Positions 42,601 through 52,566 of a stretch of 59,118 bases of DNA are shown here, one piece after another; the stretch's first letter is position 1, and each line of letters opens with the position of its first letter. The stretch covers positions 1-59,118 of the forward strand of contig JACERY010000009.1 of the NCBI GenBank assembly GCA_013912105.1, in the 5' to 3' direction. The DNA is from Acidimicrobiales bacterium (GTDB lineage: Bacteria; Actinomycetota; Acidimicrobiia; Acidimicrobiales; UBA8592). The translations under genes and the position numbers were made by a program. Below the pieces are notes generated by a model. That model made no database searches, had not been told where the DNA came from, and saw only the letters and a program-made list of their open reading frames with translations.

Positions 42601-44000
42601 ATGAACGTAATGGACTCCTTGTCAACCGCAAAATCTTTTCCTTTATGGTTAGAAAATCGAAATGATAAAACAGATAACCGCCCAAGACTCAATGGAGATC
42701 AGTCTGTAGACGTCGCTATTGTGGGTGGTGGTTTCAGTGGTCTTTGGACAGCCTATTATCTCTTGAAACATAGCCCATCCACACGCGTTCTTGTTATAGA
42801 AAAAAACTTCTGTGGATACGGTGCTTCGGGTCGAAATGGTGGATGGTGTAAGGGGTCTGTTGCTGGTGGGGCAAATAGATACGCTGCTCTTTCCTCTTTC
42901 GACAAAGTCAATAAATTACAATCTGCAATGTTTGATGCTGTTGACGAGATTGGATTTGTTGCAGCAAATGAAAGAATCGCATGCGGCTTTGAAAAAAATG
43001 GGTTAGTGCGAGTGGCTAGAAATAGAGCACAAGCTTTGAGGCAAATTTCCGAAGTCCGAGACGCTAACGCTTCTGGATTACTCCTGAAATCATACGACTT
43101 CTTGACAAAGATGAGGCGAGCCGAATGCTTAATGCAACTTCCATCCATTCTGGAATTTTCTTCTCACCAGCAGCAGCCCTTAACCCGTTTCAGTTAGTCA
43201 AAGGGCTTGCTTCCTCTATTGAACGAACAGGTGGAAAAATAGTAGAGCAAACCGAAGTACTCGATATACAAGATAGAAGAATTATGACACCTTACGGTGT
43301 TGTAACTGCAGATGTCATAGTTCAAGCCACCGAAGCCTACACACGCAATTTTTCAGGCCAAAAGCGTGATTACTTACCTAATTATTCACGAATGATCGCC
43401 ACAGAACCTTTATCCCAGAAATTTCTAGGAGAGTTGGGTTTAACAGAAAGAAAAGCCTTTTCTGATGATAGATACGGCGTTATCTATGGATTGCTAACGG
43501 AAGACAATAGGATCGCTTTTGGAGCGAGAGGAACTCCCACATACTTGTTTGGCTCAAAAATTACCTCAGAAGCAGAAAACAATATAAAGTCGCACGCTCT
43601 TGTTTATAAAGCATTACTTGATTTACTACCCCAATTAAAGGACGTGGAGGTAACCCATCGCTGGGGAGGAGTTTTAGCAATTCCACGGAACTGGCTTCCT
43701 GGACTTCGTTTCAACAAAAGCAGCGGCTTAGGCGTTCTTGGCGGATACGTTGGCTCGGGCGTAGCCTCTTCGAATCTTGCTGGAAGAACCATGGCTGACC
43801 TTATACTTGGTCGAGAAACAGATAGAACCTATCTTCCGTGGGTTGGTGTCAGGTCAAGGCGTTGGGAGCCCGAACCATTTCGTTCAATGGGTGTAATGGC
43901 AAGTGGATCTTTGTTAAAGATGGCTGATTCATTTGAAACGAAAACGGGTAGAACATCCAGAGTTGCTAAGATCCTTGCGAAGGCAATCCGAGGCTCCTAG
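42601..44000 (+). pseudogene. Frameshifted FAD-dependent oxidoreductase (PuuB-like)
   Basis: Two overlapping frames together encode one DAO-family flavoenzyme of about 466 residues. The first frame (42601-43197) holds the FAD-binding VDVAIVGGGFSGLWTAYYLL and ASGRNGGWCKG. The second (from 43068, in use to 44000) holds SGIFFSPAAALNPFQLVKGL and GVLGGYVGSGVASSNLAGRT. Around 43080 the protein passes from ...NASGL in the first frame to TPEIIRLLDKDEASRML in the second, where it regains the family pattern. One base is missing or two extra. It may be a true pseudogene or an assembly error; no homopolymer explains it. Gamma-glutamylputrescine oxidase is the nearest role by context. Confidence 0.8.
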
Positions 44001-44009
44001 TTCCGTCAG

Positions 44010-45311
44010 TTAGTTGATCGAATTAATCGCTTTTGTAATAATCTCAATTCCTTCGATAATCTCGTCTTCGGTTACGTTAAGCATTGGCGTGATTCTGATC
44101 ACATTTCCGAAAACTCCACCCTTTCCAAGGAGTAAACCATAGTCTTTGCAAGCTTCCAAGAATTCTGCTGCCCGCTCAGGGTACGGCTCGTCATGTCCGC
44201 TCTCGCTAGATTTTCCGACTATTTCTAAAGCAATCATTAAACCACGGCCACGCAAATCTCCTATCCAAGGAGTGGAAGAAGCTATTTCTTGCAAACCATC
44301 TTTTAACATGGCTCCCATTACTAATGCATTATTTTGCATGTTGTTATCCCTAACTTGCCTGAAGGTAGCTAACCCTGCAGCTGCAGATAACGGGTTCCCA
44401 CCGAAAGTGCTGAAATTTAGTGCAGTAATATTTTCCATGATCTCTGATCGAGCTACAACTCCGGCAAGTGTAATTCCGTTCCCTACACCTTTAGCGAATG
44501 TAAGCATGTCAGGAATAATTCCATGCGCCTCGTAGCCCCAGAAATGCTGTCCGGTTCGACCCCACCCAGTTTGAACTTCATCACTAATTGTAAGAGCGCC
44601 ATAGTTGGCAAGTGTTTTGCCCATCTCTCCATAGAAACCATCAGGTGGAATAGCAACTCCGCCTACACCTTGTATCGGCTCGAAGATAAGACAAGCAATA
44701 TTTCCTGTTGTAGCAGTATCAATAATTTGTTGCAGGTCTGCTACGCATGCTTCAGTAAATTTCTCTTCAGGAATATTTTGAAATGGGCTTCGCAGTTTAT
44801 ATGGGCCCTGAACATAATTAACAGAGAGTCCAGAAATGCGAGAGGATAGCCATGATGACTGACTTGTGATTGCTTGGGTAGCAAACGTGCGTCCATGATA
44901 ACTATTTCTCATGGCAAGAATTTCATTTGATTTACGGTAGCTTGTTGCGAGCATAAGAGCTGTGTCATTAGCTTCACTGCCTGAAGTCGTAAAAAATACT
45001 TTTGCGTCAGGTATGCCTGATACAGAGCCTATTTCTTCTGCAAGTTCAATCATGGGTTCAGATAAATAAAGCGTGCTGGTATGAAGGACCTTCCCGACTT
45101 GAGCTTTTATTGCTTCAGTAACGGCTGGATTGTTATGCCCGATCATTGTCGTTAGAACGCCCCCAAAAAAGTCAAGGTATCTAACGCCTTCGATATCCCA
45201 CACATAGCTTCCCTCCCCCCTATCTATGGAAATAGGCTTGGTGTAGAGGGGATTCAGGTATGGAGCCATAATTGCTTCGTAACGTTGATGCAGCGAATCG
45301 TTTGTTGGCAT
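44010..45311 (-). CDS. Class III aminotransferase
   Basis: A 433-residue PLP enzyme with YVWDIEGVRYLDFFGGVLTT, then FFTTSGSEANDTALMLA, YHGRTFATQAITSQS, and the PLP-binding LTISDEVQTGWGRTG followed by FAKGVGNGITLAGVV (active-site Lys). The family includes GABA, beta-alanine-pyruvate and alanine-glyoxylate aminotransferases. With a PuuD-like and a PuuB-like gene on the facing strand, a GABA- or diamine-derived amino donor is plausible. It ends 9 bases from the end of the oxidoreductase gene. Confidence 0.88.
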   Translation of the reverse strand: MPTNDSLHQRYEAIMAPYLNPLYTKPISIDRGEGSYVWDIEGVRYLDFFGGVLTTMIGHNNPAVTEAIKAQVGKVLHTSTLYLSEPMIELAEEIGSVSGIPDAKVFFTTSGSEANDTALMLATSYRKSNEILAMRNSYHGRTFATQAITSQSSWLSSRISGLSVNYVQGPYKLRSPFQNIPEEKFTEACVADLQQIIDTATTGNIACLIFEPIQGVGGVAIPPDGFYGEMGKTLANYGALTISDEVQTGWGRTGQHFWGYEAHGIIPDMLTFAKGVGNGITLAGVVARSEIMENITALNFSTFGGNPLSAAAGLATFRQVRDNNMQNNALVMGAMLKDGLQEIASSTPWIGDLRGRGLMIALEIVGKSSESGHDEPYPERAAEFLEACKDYGLLLGKGGVFGNVIRITPMLNVTEDEIIEGIEIITKAINSIN

Positions 45312-45392
45312 TACCGAAGTCCTTTAGTCATGGGTTTTTAAAAGGATACGGGAGGTGTAGCAGGTTTACCTATTAGTTTTTAACAACTTTTC

Positions 45393-46211
45393 TTACTCTT
45401 TAAGTTGTTCCTCCACCCATTGAGCAACCCCTTCGCTGTCACATGATGAAGTAACTAGGTTAGATGCTTCCTTAACTCGTGTTTCAGATTGCCCCATAGC
45501 TATACCTGTTCCAGCCCAGTTCAACATTGACAAATCATTGAGCCCGTCACCGAAAGCAACAACATTTCGCTGTTCTAAGTTTAGATATTCAGTTAACCAC
45601 GCAAGTCCTGAACCTTTTCCACTACCGGTAGGAAGTATTTCTATCATGGGCAAACCTGAATAATGTGCATCTACATCAAAACTTCGGCAGGCATTAACCG
45701 TTAACGAGAAAAGTTCATCGAGTCTATGTACGTAGTCAGGGTGGTAAATTATGAGGTCTCTTATTTCTGGCGTAAGGGCTGGAAGGATATCTTCAACAAT
45801 TTGTTCCGCAGTTAGAGTTATTCCTACTGGCATTGCTTCAGCTATTTGAGGTTCCCCTACCATTTCACGCCCTATAGCCGCACCTATTGCCGCTCCCTCA
45901 ATTTGCCCTCGGATTACTGTGACTAGATCCGTTGCTATTTCAACGGGAATCTGACGTGCGTAAATTAATTTTCCTTCACGGTCATAGACTTCGGTGCCAT
46001 TGGTGCATACGGCGTATTCCACAGTGGAAAGATGATCAAGAAGACTACCTAGAGTCCCCCAGTCTCTTCCTGTAGCTAAAGTTAATGTCGCTCCGGCCTG
46101 CGTTGAAGCAGCTAACGCTTTTATCGTTCTTTCGGTGAGTTCACCGCGTGTGTTTAATAGGGTTCCATCAACATCAAAAGCTAGAAGTTTATTCTCAAAT
46201 ATATTTTCCAA
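45393..46211 (-). CDS. HAD-superfamily Cof-type phosphatase
   Basis: A 272-residue type IIB HAD phosphatase. Motif I is FDVDGTLLNTRGE; motif II is TLATGRDW; the C-terminal motifs are GSGKGSGLAWLTEYL (Lys) and VVAFGDGLNDLSMLNWAGTG followed by IAMGQS. The family acts on sugar phosphates and phosphorylated cofactors. It sits 12 bases behind the GH4 glycosidase gene, so a sugar-phosphate substrate from galactoside metabolism is a reasonable guess. Confidence 0.88.
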   Translation of the reverse strand: MENIFENKLLAFDVDGTLLNTRGELTERTIKALAASTQAGATLTLATGRDWGTLGSLLDHLSTVEYAVCTNGTEVYDREGKLIYARQIPVEIATDLVTVIRGQIEGAAIGAAIGREMVGEPQIAEAMPVGITLTAEQIVEDILPALTPEIRDLIIYHPDYVHRLDELFSLTVNACRSFDVDAHYSGLPMIEILPTGSGKGSGLAWLTEYLNLEQRNVVAFGDGLNDLSMLNWAGTGIAMGQSETRVKEASNLVTSSCDSEGVAQWVEEQLKE

Positions 46212-46223
46212 TTCTCTTCCTAT

Positions 46224-47570
46224 TCAAAGTTTTTCCCTAAGCTCTTCTGGAATCATATCTCCATGTGCAGAAATCAATTCTTGAACAAGTGCCCATATTT
46301 GTTCAAGGCTTAACTCGGCGCTGGTATGCGGGTCAACCATAGCTGCGTGATATATGTATTCCGCTCTACCCTTTAATACTGCTTGAACTACAAGTGATTG
46401 AACATTTATATTCGTCTGCATAAGTGCAGCTAGATGCGGCGGAATCTCGCCGACAAATTGAGGTTGGATACCAGATCCATCGACTTCACAGGGAACTTCG
46501 ACGCAGCAATTCTGCGGCAGGTTACTTATCAATCCATTGTTTATAACATTTCCATTGAAAGTTCGTTGTGTGCCAGTTTCAATACTGTGAATGATTCCAG
46601 CACCATATTCGTTGCTAGGTCGCACCAATAATTCTTTCTTAGGATCTTCTAGGTCGGATCGTAATTTCTCCCAATGCAGTATTTGTTGTTCACATCGTCT
46701 CGGGTATTCATCTAAAGGAATCTGATATTTGCTTATAAGGTCTTCTCGTCCTCGTTTAAGGAACCAAGGAACGTATTCAGCGAAATGTTCGCTTGATTCA
46801 GTAACGAAATATCCTGTTCTTTTAAGGACCTCGTATCTAACAGCATCTGACAATAATATTTCTCCAGGGAATTTTCGATATGGTGCCTTTTGTTTCCCAC
46901 GTTGTTTGAGTTTTGGATATAGGTCAAGTACTTGATTGTTCTTTTGATGCTGCAATTCAAGAAAAAACGACATGTGATTGATTCCTGCTGCGAGGTAAGT
47001 TATTTCTTCCACAGGTACTTCTATATCTCCAGAGATTTGGGCAGCCGTCTGTTGCACACTATGGCATAACCCGATGGTCTTAATGTCAGTTTTCTCCGCT
47101 AAGGCCCAGCAAATCATTGCCATCGGGTTCACATAGTTAAGAAGGTAGGCATCAGGGCAAAATGCTTCCATGTCTTTTGCAAGGTTGAGCATGACGGGAA
47201 GAGTTCGTATCCCCCGCATAATCCCTCCGATTCCAAGAGTGTCTCCGATGGTCTGTCGAAGTCCATACTTTTTCGGTATTTCAAAATCAATGACAGTCGC
47301 TGGCTCATAGCCTCCTACCTGTAACATAGCGATGACATAGTTCGCTCCCTGCAGAGCTTCAATTTGATTAGTTGTGCAGGTAATCACGGCGTGTGCGTTG
47401 AGTTTTTCACATATTCTTTGAGCAACAACCATGCTTGTTGAAAGCCTTTGTTCATTGATATCGAACAGGACGATTTCTGATGAACTCAATTCTGAAAGGC
47501 TAAGAATATCCCCGAGTAAATTCTTTGTGAAAACGGTGCTTCCCGCACCGACAAAAACTATCTTTGGCAT
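46224..47570 (-). CDS. GH4-family glycosidase, probable alpha-galactosidase
   Basis: A 448-residue NAD- and metal-dependent glycosidase of family GH4. The Rossmann start is KIVFVGAGSTVFTKNLLGDI. Conserved pieces are DTLGIGGIMRGIRTLPV, LLNYVNPMAMICWAL (NPM motif) and TIGLCHSVQQTA, whose Cys/His bind the metal, plus AAGINHMSFFLEL. The CHS rather than CNV form and the AAGINH motif favour MelA-type alpha-galactosidases over 6-phospho-glycosidases. It is divergent from galactokinase, which would phosphorylate the galactose released. The 90-base gap between them carries no regulator site I can mark. Confidence 0.87.
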   Translation of the reverse strand: MPKIVFVGAGSTVFTKNLLGDILSLSELSSSEIVLFDINEQRLSTSMVVAQRICEKLNAHAVITCTTNQIEALQGANYVIAMLQVGGYEPATVIDFEIPKKYGLRQTIGDTLGIGGIMRGIRTLPVMLNLAKDMEAFCPDAYLLNYVNPMAMICWALAEKTDIKTIGLCHSVQQTAAQISGDIEVPVEEITYLAAGINHMSFFLELQHQKNNQVLDLYPKLKQRGKQKAPYRKFPGEILLSDAVRYEVLKRTGYFVTESSEHFAEYVPWFLKRGREDLISKYQIPLDEYPRRCEQQILHWEKLRSDLEDPKKELLVRPSNEYGAGIIHSIETGTQRTFNGNVINNGLISNLPQNCCVEVPCEVDGSGIQPQFVGEIPPHLAALMQTNINVQSLVVQAVLKGRAEYIYHAAMVDPHTSAELSLEQIWALVQELISAHGDMIPEELREKL

Positions 47571-47660
47571 TGTCGTTAATGTATACGGGATTCTTTGAAG
47601 AATGAAGTTTAGAAGTAAGTATGGTTTCCGTTTTCATTCTGGTTGGAGGACAATGGAATT

Positions 47661-48815
47661 GTGACGGATACGAATGACATAATCGCAAAAGCTCAAGAGG
47701 GATTTCGATCCTTCTTTCATGAAGATCCAACTTACATTGTTCGTTGTCCTGGGCGCGTGAATTTGATTGGGGAGCACACCGATTATAACAATGGGTTCGT
47801 TCTTCCCATGGCACTTCCATTCTCGACTGTTATTGCTTCATCCCCTGCTAAATCGCAGGTTATCTCTGCTTATTCTGAAGGTTTTGGCTATACGGAATTT
47901 TCTCTCTCAGATTCACCTCAAAAGTCCAAGGGGTGGAGTAGGTATCTTCACGGTATGGGTTTTTATCTAGAATCATTAGAAACTCCAGTCACGGGGTGGA
48001 ACGGGTATATATGCTCAGATATCCCTGGAGGAGCTAATTTATCTTCTTCTGCAGCTCTTGAACTAGCTGCGGGAATGACCTTCTCCCTGAATGCTGGAGT
48101 CACTCCTGAACTAATGGGTATAGCTGTTGGAGGAAGAAAAATTGAAAATGAGCTGATTGGGGTTCGCTCAGGGATCATGGATCAACTTGTGTGTGCTTTT
48201 GCAGAAAAAGATTCTGCCTTACTGCTTGACTGCCATTCACTCGAAATGACATCTATCCCATTACCAGAGGATCTTTCTATTGTTGTGATGGATACGGGGA
48301 CAAGACGCACATTATCTGATACCGCATATAACGATCGGCGGGAAACCTGTGAAAGAGTAGCAAAAGCTGTAGGTGGTGAATCGCTACGAGATGTTTCCTT
48401 AGCCGACCTTGTGAACATAGAACGAGATGACGAAGTTGGCTTTCATAGAGCTCGTCATGTTATTACGGAAAGTGAAAGGGTGCTGAAAGTCGTCGAATCT
48501 TTAGCTGCAAATGACCTCCATCAAGTAGGTCATTTATTAAACGCTAGTCATGAGAGCTTACGAAATGATTACGAAGTGTCTGGGCCGGCGTTAGATAGGA
48601 TTGTTGAGATCGCTCAAAAGGAACCGGGTTGCTTCGGGGCGCGCATGACAGGCGGTGGCTTCGCTGGTTCGGCAGTAGCGCTTGTGGAGGCTACGCAAGT
48701 ACAAGCTTTCTGCGAACAAGTTTCGTCTTTATTTTCTTTGCCTAAGGAGCAACCAGCCGAAGCCCCCACAACGCTTTGTGTGGTGGAAGCTTCTGCTGGT
48801 GCTTCAGTTATTTAA
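47661..48815 (+). CDS. galK: Galactokinase
   Basis: A GHMP kinase of about 384 residues that makes galactose-1-phosphate. The galactokinase signature GRVNLIGEHTDYNNGFVLPM is near the N-terminus, the GHMP ATP-binding loop is DIPGGANLSSSAALELA, the catalytic region is GVRSGIMDQLVCAFA, and the C-terminal motif is GARMTGGGFAGSAVALV. GGAGGA lies 10 bases before the GTG at 47661. A TTG at 47643 is also in frame but overlaps that sequence. Together with the GH4 enzyme it would channel alpha-galactosides into the Leloir pathway; galT and galE are not in the window. Confidence 0.92.
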   Translation: MTDTNDIIAKAQEGFRSFFHEDPTYIVRCPGRVNLIGEHTDYNNGFVLPMALPFSTVIASSPAKSQVISAYSEGFGYTEFSLSDSPQKSKGWSRYLHGMGFYLESLETPVTGWNGYICSDIPGGANLSSSAALELAAGMTFSLNAGVTPELMGIAVGGRKIENELIGVRSGIMDQLVCAFAEKDSALLLDCHSLEMTSIPLPEDLSIVVMDTGTRRTLSDTAYNDRRETCERVAKAVGGESLRDVSLADLVNIERDDEVGFHRARHVITESERVLKVVESLAANDLHQVGHLLNASHESLRNDYEVSGPALDRIVEIAQKEPGCFGARMTGGGFAGSAVALVEATQVQAFCEQVSSLFSLPKEQPAEAPTTLCVVEASAGASVI

Positions 48816-48821
48816 AAGTTT

Positions 48822-50420
48822 TTATCCAAGTAGGTCCAGGCCATTTACATACCCATTTGGGCCTATTACCGCAGGAGGTAGAGATCGTCCTAAAGAGTCA
48901 CCTATTTCAACAAACATTGCTGATCCCTGGCAGAGTGATGAGAGTCCAATGTCCTGGTAGATACATGCCCAGCCGAAGGAACCTATTCTTCCTCTAGTTT
49001 GCCCATCATCCATAGTGGAGATGATGGTTCCTGGGGTCGTTAAGTTCTCGTAACCGATTTCATCGTAGAGGTCATGAATATCTATCATAGTTACCCAGCC
49101 AAGACCGGTGAAAGAAGCATCGGGAGCTTCAGGCGCGTATTGTTCTAATAAACCGTCTCTGCTTTCGAATTCAGCTAGGACTTCATCAGGGGCCCATTCT
49201 TCTCGAGTTGTGTATCCGCCTTTGTGGATATGACTGCCAACCATAAGTTCGCCTACTTCTGCGTAGATATCTTCCGTGTCGCATGTTGCGCTATAGAACA
49301 TTTCTTCTGCAGGTATTCCCAATTGGTTTGCTGCCCGAATTACAGGTACACATTCATTTCCTGCAGCAAGTAGCATCACCAGATCAGCACCTGATGCTGC
49401 GGCTTGGCTCATAGGAGGAATGGCATCTGTGAGTGGAATAGGAACATCAATGGCTTCGTATTCAATGCCATATGAGTCAAAAATTGGAGCTAATCCAGAG
49501 TCAAGGGCTGCTGTAGCTGCGGGATTCTGGTTCACAAGAACAGCAACTTTAGTTGCTCCAAGATCTTCGGCGACAAAGCGTGCAGCTGCTGAATATACTT
49601 GCACGCTGCCGCCATTAAAGTACCTAGCGTTCGGCTGATTATAATCACCAGCGAACAACGGTAAACCACCAATAACAGGTGTGTCTCCTAACGTCCCATA
49701 AAAGTCAAATGCGACGGTCCAAATATTAACGCCGTTAATGACTGATATTAGGTCGCTTGTAGCGAGATCTTGAGCACATTCTTGCGCTGCCGGCACACTA
49801 TTTTGCAAGCAGACTTCAAGTTCAACCGGGTGACCATCTATGCCTCCTAGTTCCGCATTGATGTAGTCAACAGCTCCTTCAATACCCAATCTTATTTCTG
49901 GAAAGGACCCTATAGGGTCGTTCTCTTGATTCATCAAACCTATCCGAACTGGGGGAAGTGAGTCATCCGCTGCAACAGGCTCGTCTACCTCCTGCGCTTC
50001 TTCATCCTCTCCGAGTAGCATAATTTCGTCAGCGGTAAGCTCTGAGAGACATTCTCCAACTGCTGCATCAGATGCTTGTTGCGTTTCTTGATCGTCCTCA
50101 TCACTCAGGATCTGGTCAAGAAGCTCTTCGTAGCTAAGCCCGACGCCTTCAGCCACGCCATCGATAATACATACAAAAAAGTCATTGTTATCAATGGGGA
50201 AAGCAGAACCAAGAAGCGTAACTAATGCCGTACGGGCCTCCTCGCTGTCCGAGGCTTCACTATCAGAAGATGAGCTCTCCTCCGAAGTTGACGAACTCGA
50301 CGACTGTTCTTCTTGCGAACTATCAGAACTTTGATTTTCTGTATCGCTATCAGAGCTACCTCCACAGGCAGCCCCGAGCAGCGCTATCAGCGTTATCAGC
50401 GTTATTAGTGTCTTCTTCAT
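48822..50420 (-). CDS. Branched-chain-type ABC transporter substrate-binding lipoprotein
   Basis: A 532-residue lipoprotein with signal peptide and lipobox (LIALLGAACGG). A low-complexity Ser/Glu/Asp linker of about 40 residues follows, then an acidic helical insert, and from about residue 155 a periplasmic-binding domain of the LivJ type (VRIGLMNQENDPIGSFPEIR, AVLVNQNPAATAALDSG, ADLVMLLAAGNECVPVIRAA). The ligand is unknown; the family takes amino acids, amides, urea and aromatic acids. The linker would hold the domain away from the membrane or cell wall. It is encoded 18 bases behind the fused permease. Confidence 0.87.
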   Translation of the reverse strand: MKKTLITLITLIALLGAACGGSSDSDTENQSSDSSQEEQSSSSSTSEESSSSDSEASDSEEARTALVTLLGSAFPIDNNDFFVCIIDGVAEGVGLSYEELLDQILSDEDDQETQQASDAAVGECLSELTADEIMLLGEDEEAQEVDEPVAADDSLPPVRIGLMNQENDPIGSFPEIRLGIEGAVDYINAELGGIDGHPVELEVCLQNSVPAAQECAQDLATSDLISVINGVNIWTVAFDFYGTLGDTPVIGGLPLFAGDYNQPNARYFNGGSVQVYSAAARFVAEDLGATKVAVLVNQNPAATAALDSGLAPIFDSYGIEYEAIDVPIPLTDAIPPMSQAAASGADLVMLLAAGNECVPVIRAANQLGIPAEEMFYSATCDTEDIYAEVGELMVGSHIHKGGYTTREEWAPDEVLAEFESRDGLLEQYAPEAPDASFTGLGWVTMIDIHDLYDEIGYENLTTPGTIISTMDDGQTRGRIGSFGWACIYQDIGLSSLCQGSAMFVEIGDSLGRSLPPAVIGPNGYVNGLDLLG

Positions 50421-50438
50421 TTTTCCCCCTTGGCCTTA

Positions 50439-52445
50439 TTAAAGTTTGGCCTTGTTTTTATTTGTTTCGATTTTTGCGTTTCGTTTCGACTGGTTATCTC
50501 TTGCTATTTTTCCTGCTATCCCATCAGTGTTTAGTATCGCTGTCACTATAAGTCCGACTCCACCGACCAAGTTAGCGTATGTTCCGATGCTGTCGCCAGA
50601 AAAACCTTTAGCTATTAAAGCAACTGCTAGCCCACCTGGAGCTATTACACCTGCTACAAGAGCTCCACTGACTGAACCTATACCTCCAAGGTAGGCGAAT
50701 GCGAGAAGAGCGAGACTTGCGAAAACACTGAAGGATTCTCCACTTATTTGGCCTCTCATATATGCCATCATGGCTCCTCCTAGTCCAGCGAGAAACGAAG
50801 AGAACGCGAATGCTTGGAGCTTAACTGCAGCTCCATTGATTCCGCATGCGGCCGCGGCACGTTCGTTAGCCCGGATTGCCAAGAACCTCAACCCTGTGCT
50901 GGATCGGCGGATGTTAACGACAAATAATGCACAAAAGACAGTCACGAGAAGCAACATGAGGCCATATTCCCATCTGTTAAAATCGGTTCCAACATTTGCT
51001 GCTAAGTTAATGCCAAACAGGTCCGGTGGCTCTATTGGTAGCGCTCCGGTATTTCCAATGAACCAGCGGTTTGTAAACAAAATTGTTCCTAAAGCCACAC
51101 CTAACGCCATAGTTACTACTGCTAGTTGTATTCCCCTTATGCGGAGGGCGGGTATACCAACAATTAATCCAAGGATCACAGCCCCGAACGCACCTAAGAA
51201 TGGGGAAATGGGGAAAGGAATACCTGTTTCTATCGCTATTTTCCCAAGGATGAAGCCGGAGATTCCAGCAAATACTGCTTGAGCGAGAGAAACCTGGCCA
51301 ACAAGTCCTGTTAGGACAACTATTGAGAGCACGATAATGGTTGAAGTCAACGATTCGTAAAGACTTAGCCTTAACGCTCGGTCGAAAAAGAAAATAGCTA
51401 GAATTGTCAATCCAGACAGAATTATTGTTGCTGGAAAAACATTCCTTGGTTTCGGTGCGAAAGCCAGTCGAACATCAACAAAATTTTCGCGGGTTGGAAG
51501 ATTTTTCCCACGGAAGAAAAGAATAGCGACTATTACAAGGAATGGAAGAACATCTCGCATCCCAGTTCTCGCAAAGTCAGGCCACCAAGATTTGATTTGC
51601 AACAAGGATAATTCTGACCGGAACATACCGAGAGCGAGGCAGGTAACTGCTGTGACCCCGAAAGATCGCAATGCTCCTACTAAAGCTCCAGCTAATGCAG
51701 GAACAACTAGCAAAGTGTAATTGACTGTATTCACGCCATTAGAAAGAGAGGCTGCAAGTATTCCAAATACTGCAGCTACTACAGAGGCAAGCACCCAATT
51801 TCCCGCTGCAAGAGTGTTGGGGGAGAAACCAAGGATTGTCGCTCCTTTTTCATCTTCGGCAGCTGCGCGTGTCGCTAATCCAAAAACCGTGGCTCGGTAG
51901 ATGATAGTGAGGAGAAGTGCAGTCACAAGAACTATTCCCGCTAACCAGAACCTGTCTTGTGGTATTCGTGTACCGAAAAGTGTCACGGTATCGGTGGGGA
52001 GAATTGCCCGAACGGTTTCATTCGCTGTTCCGAAACGGAGAAGAACAAGTGATTGCAAAAGGATGAAAACACCGACAGTGGCCACAACTTTAGCTAACAA
52101 AGGGGCGCCTCGTAAGGGACGGAAAACAAGAAGATGAATTAGTAAGCCGAGTATGGCTGCCATGAGAAGAGCTAGTAAGAAAGAAGGCCAAAAAGCAGCT
52201 AACTCTCCTTTTTCAGGAGTCCCGAGGAGGTTCACTCTGTCTGTTCCAAAGAAAGAGATAGGAAAAACAAAATCCCCTGTATCTCTGAGTTCGTCGTAAA
52301 TGTATGTGGAATACATCATCATCGCTCCATGAGCGAAATTAAGAACGCCAGAACCTTGATAAGCGAGGACAAGCCCTAGGGCGATACCTGCTATGACAGC
52401 TCCGTCGCCAAGTCCTGTTAAAAGATTTTGGAAATAGATCTCCAA
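50439..52445 (-). CDS. Fused LivH-LivM ABC transporter permease
   Basis: A single 668-residue protein joins the two permeases of a branched-chain-type importer. The first half (about 1-300) is LivH-like (LTGLGDGAVIAGIALGLVLA, VLNFAHGAMMM, LRGAPLLAKVVATVGVFILL). The second half (from about 345) is LivM-like (VVLTGLVGQVSLAQAVFAGI, GIPALRIRGIQLAVVTMALG, IRANERAAAACGINGAAVKL). The TTG at 52445 is chosen because LivH proteins start just ahead of this helix and it leaves 121 bases for divergent promoters. The longest frame, to 52544, would leave only 22. No LivG/LivF ATPase gene is in the window. Confidence 0.85.
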   Translation of the reverse strand: MEIYFQNLLTGLGDGAVIAGIALGLVLAYQGSGVLNFAHGAMMMYSTYIYDELRDTGDFVFPISFFGTDRVNLLGTPEKGELAAFWPSFLLALLMAAILGLLIHLLVFRPLRGAPLLAKVVATVGVFILLQSLVLLRFGTANETVRAILPTDTVTLFGTRIPQDRFWLAGIVLVTALLLTIIYRATVFGLATRAAAEDEKGATILGFSPNTLAAGNWVLASVVAAVFGILAASLSNGVNTVNYTLLVVPALAGALVGALRSFGVTAVTCLALGMFRSELSLLQIKSWWPDFARTGMRDVLPFLVIVAILFFRGKNLPTRENFVDVRLAFAPKPRNVFPATIILSGLTILAIFFFDRALRLSLYESLTSTIIVLSIVVLTGLVGQVSLAQAVFAGISGFILGKIAIETGIPFPISPFLGAFGAVILGLIVGIPALRIRGIQLAVVTMALGVALGTILFTNRWFIGNTGALPIEPPDLFGINLAANVGTDFNRWEYGLMLLLVTVFCALFVVNIRRSSTGLRFLAIRANERAAAACGINGAAVKLQAFAFSSFLAGLGGAMMAYMRGQISGESFSVFASLALLAFAYLGGIGSVSGALVAGVIAPGGLAVALIAKGFSGDSIGTYANLVGGVGLIVTAILNTDGIAGKIARDNQSKRNAKIETNKNKAKL

Positions 52446-52566
52446 GGTAAATTTGCCCCCGCTAATTAATGATCCAAAGCCAAGAGCGATAAATGGCAAT
52501 GAAGATAGATTTGTGCAACAGTAGCACTTGAAGCCAATTAACACCTAAATAGCTTCTGGGGGAATT

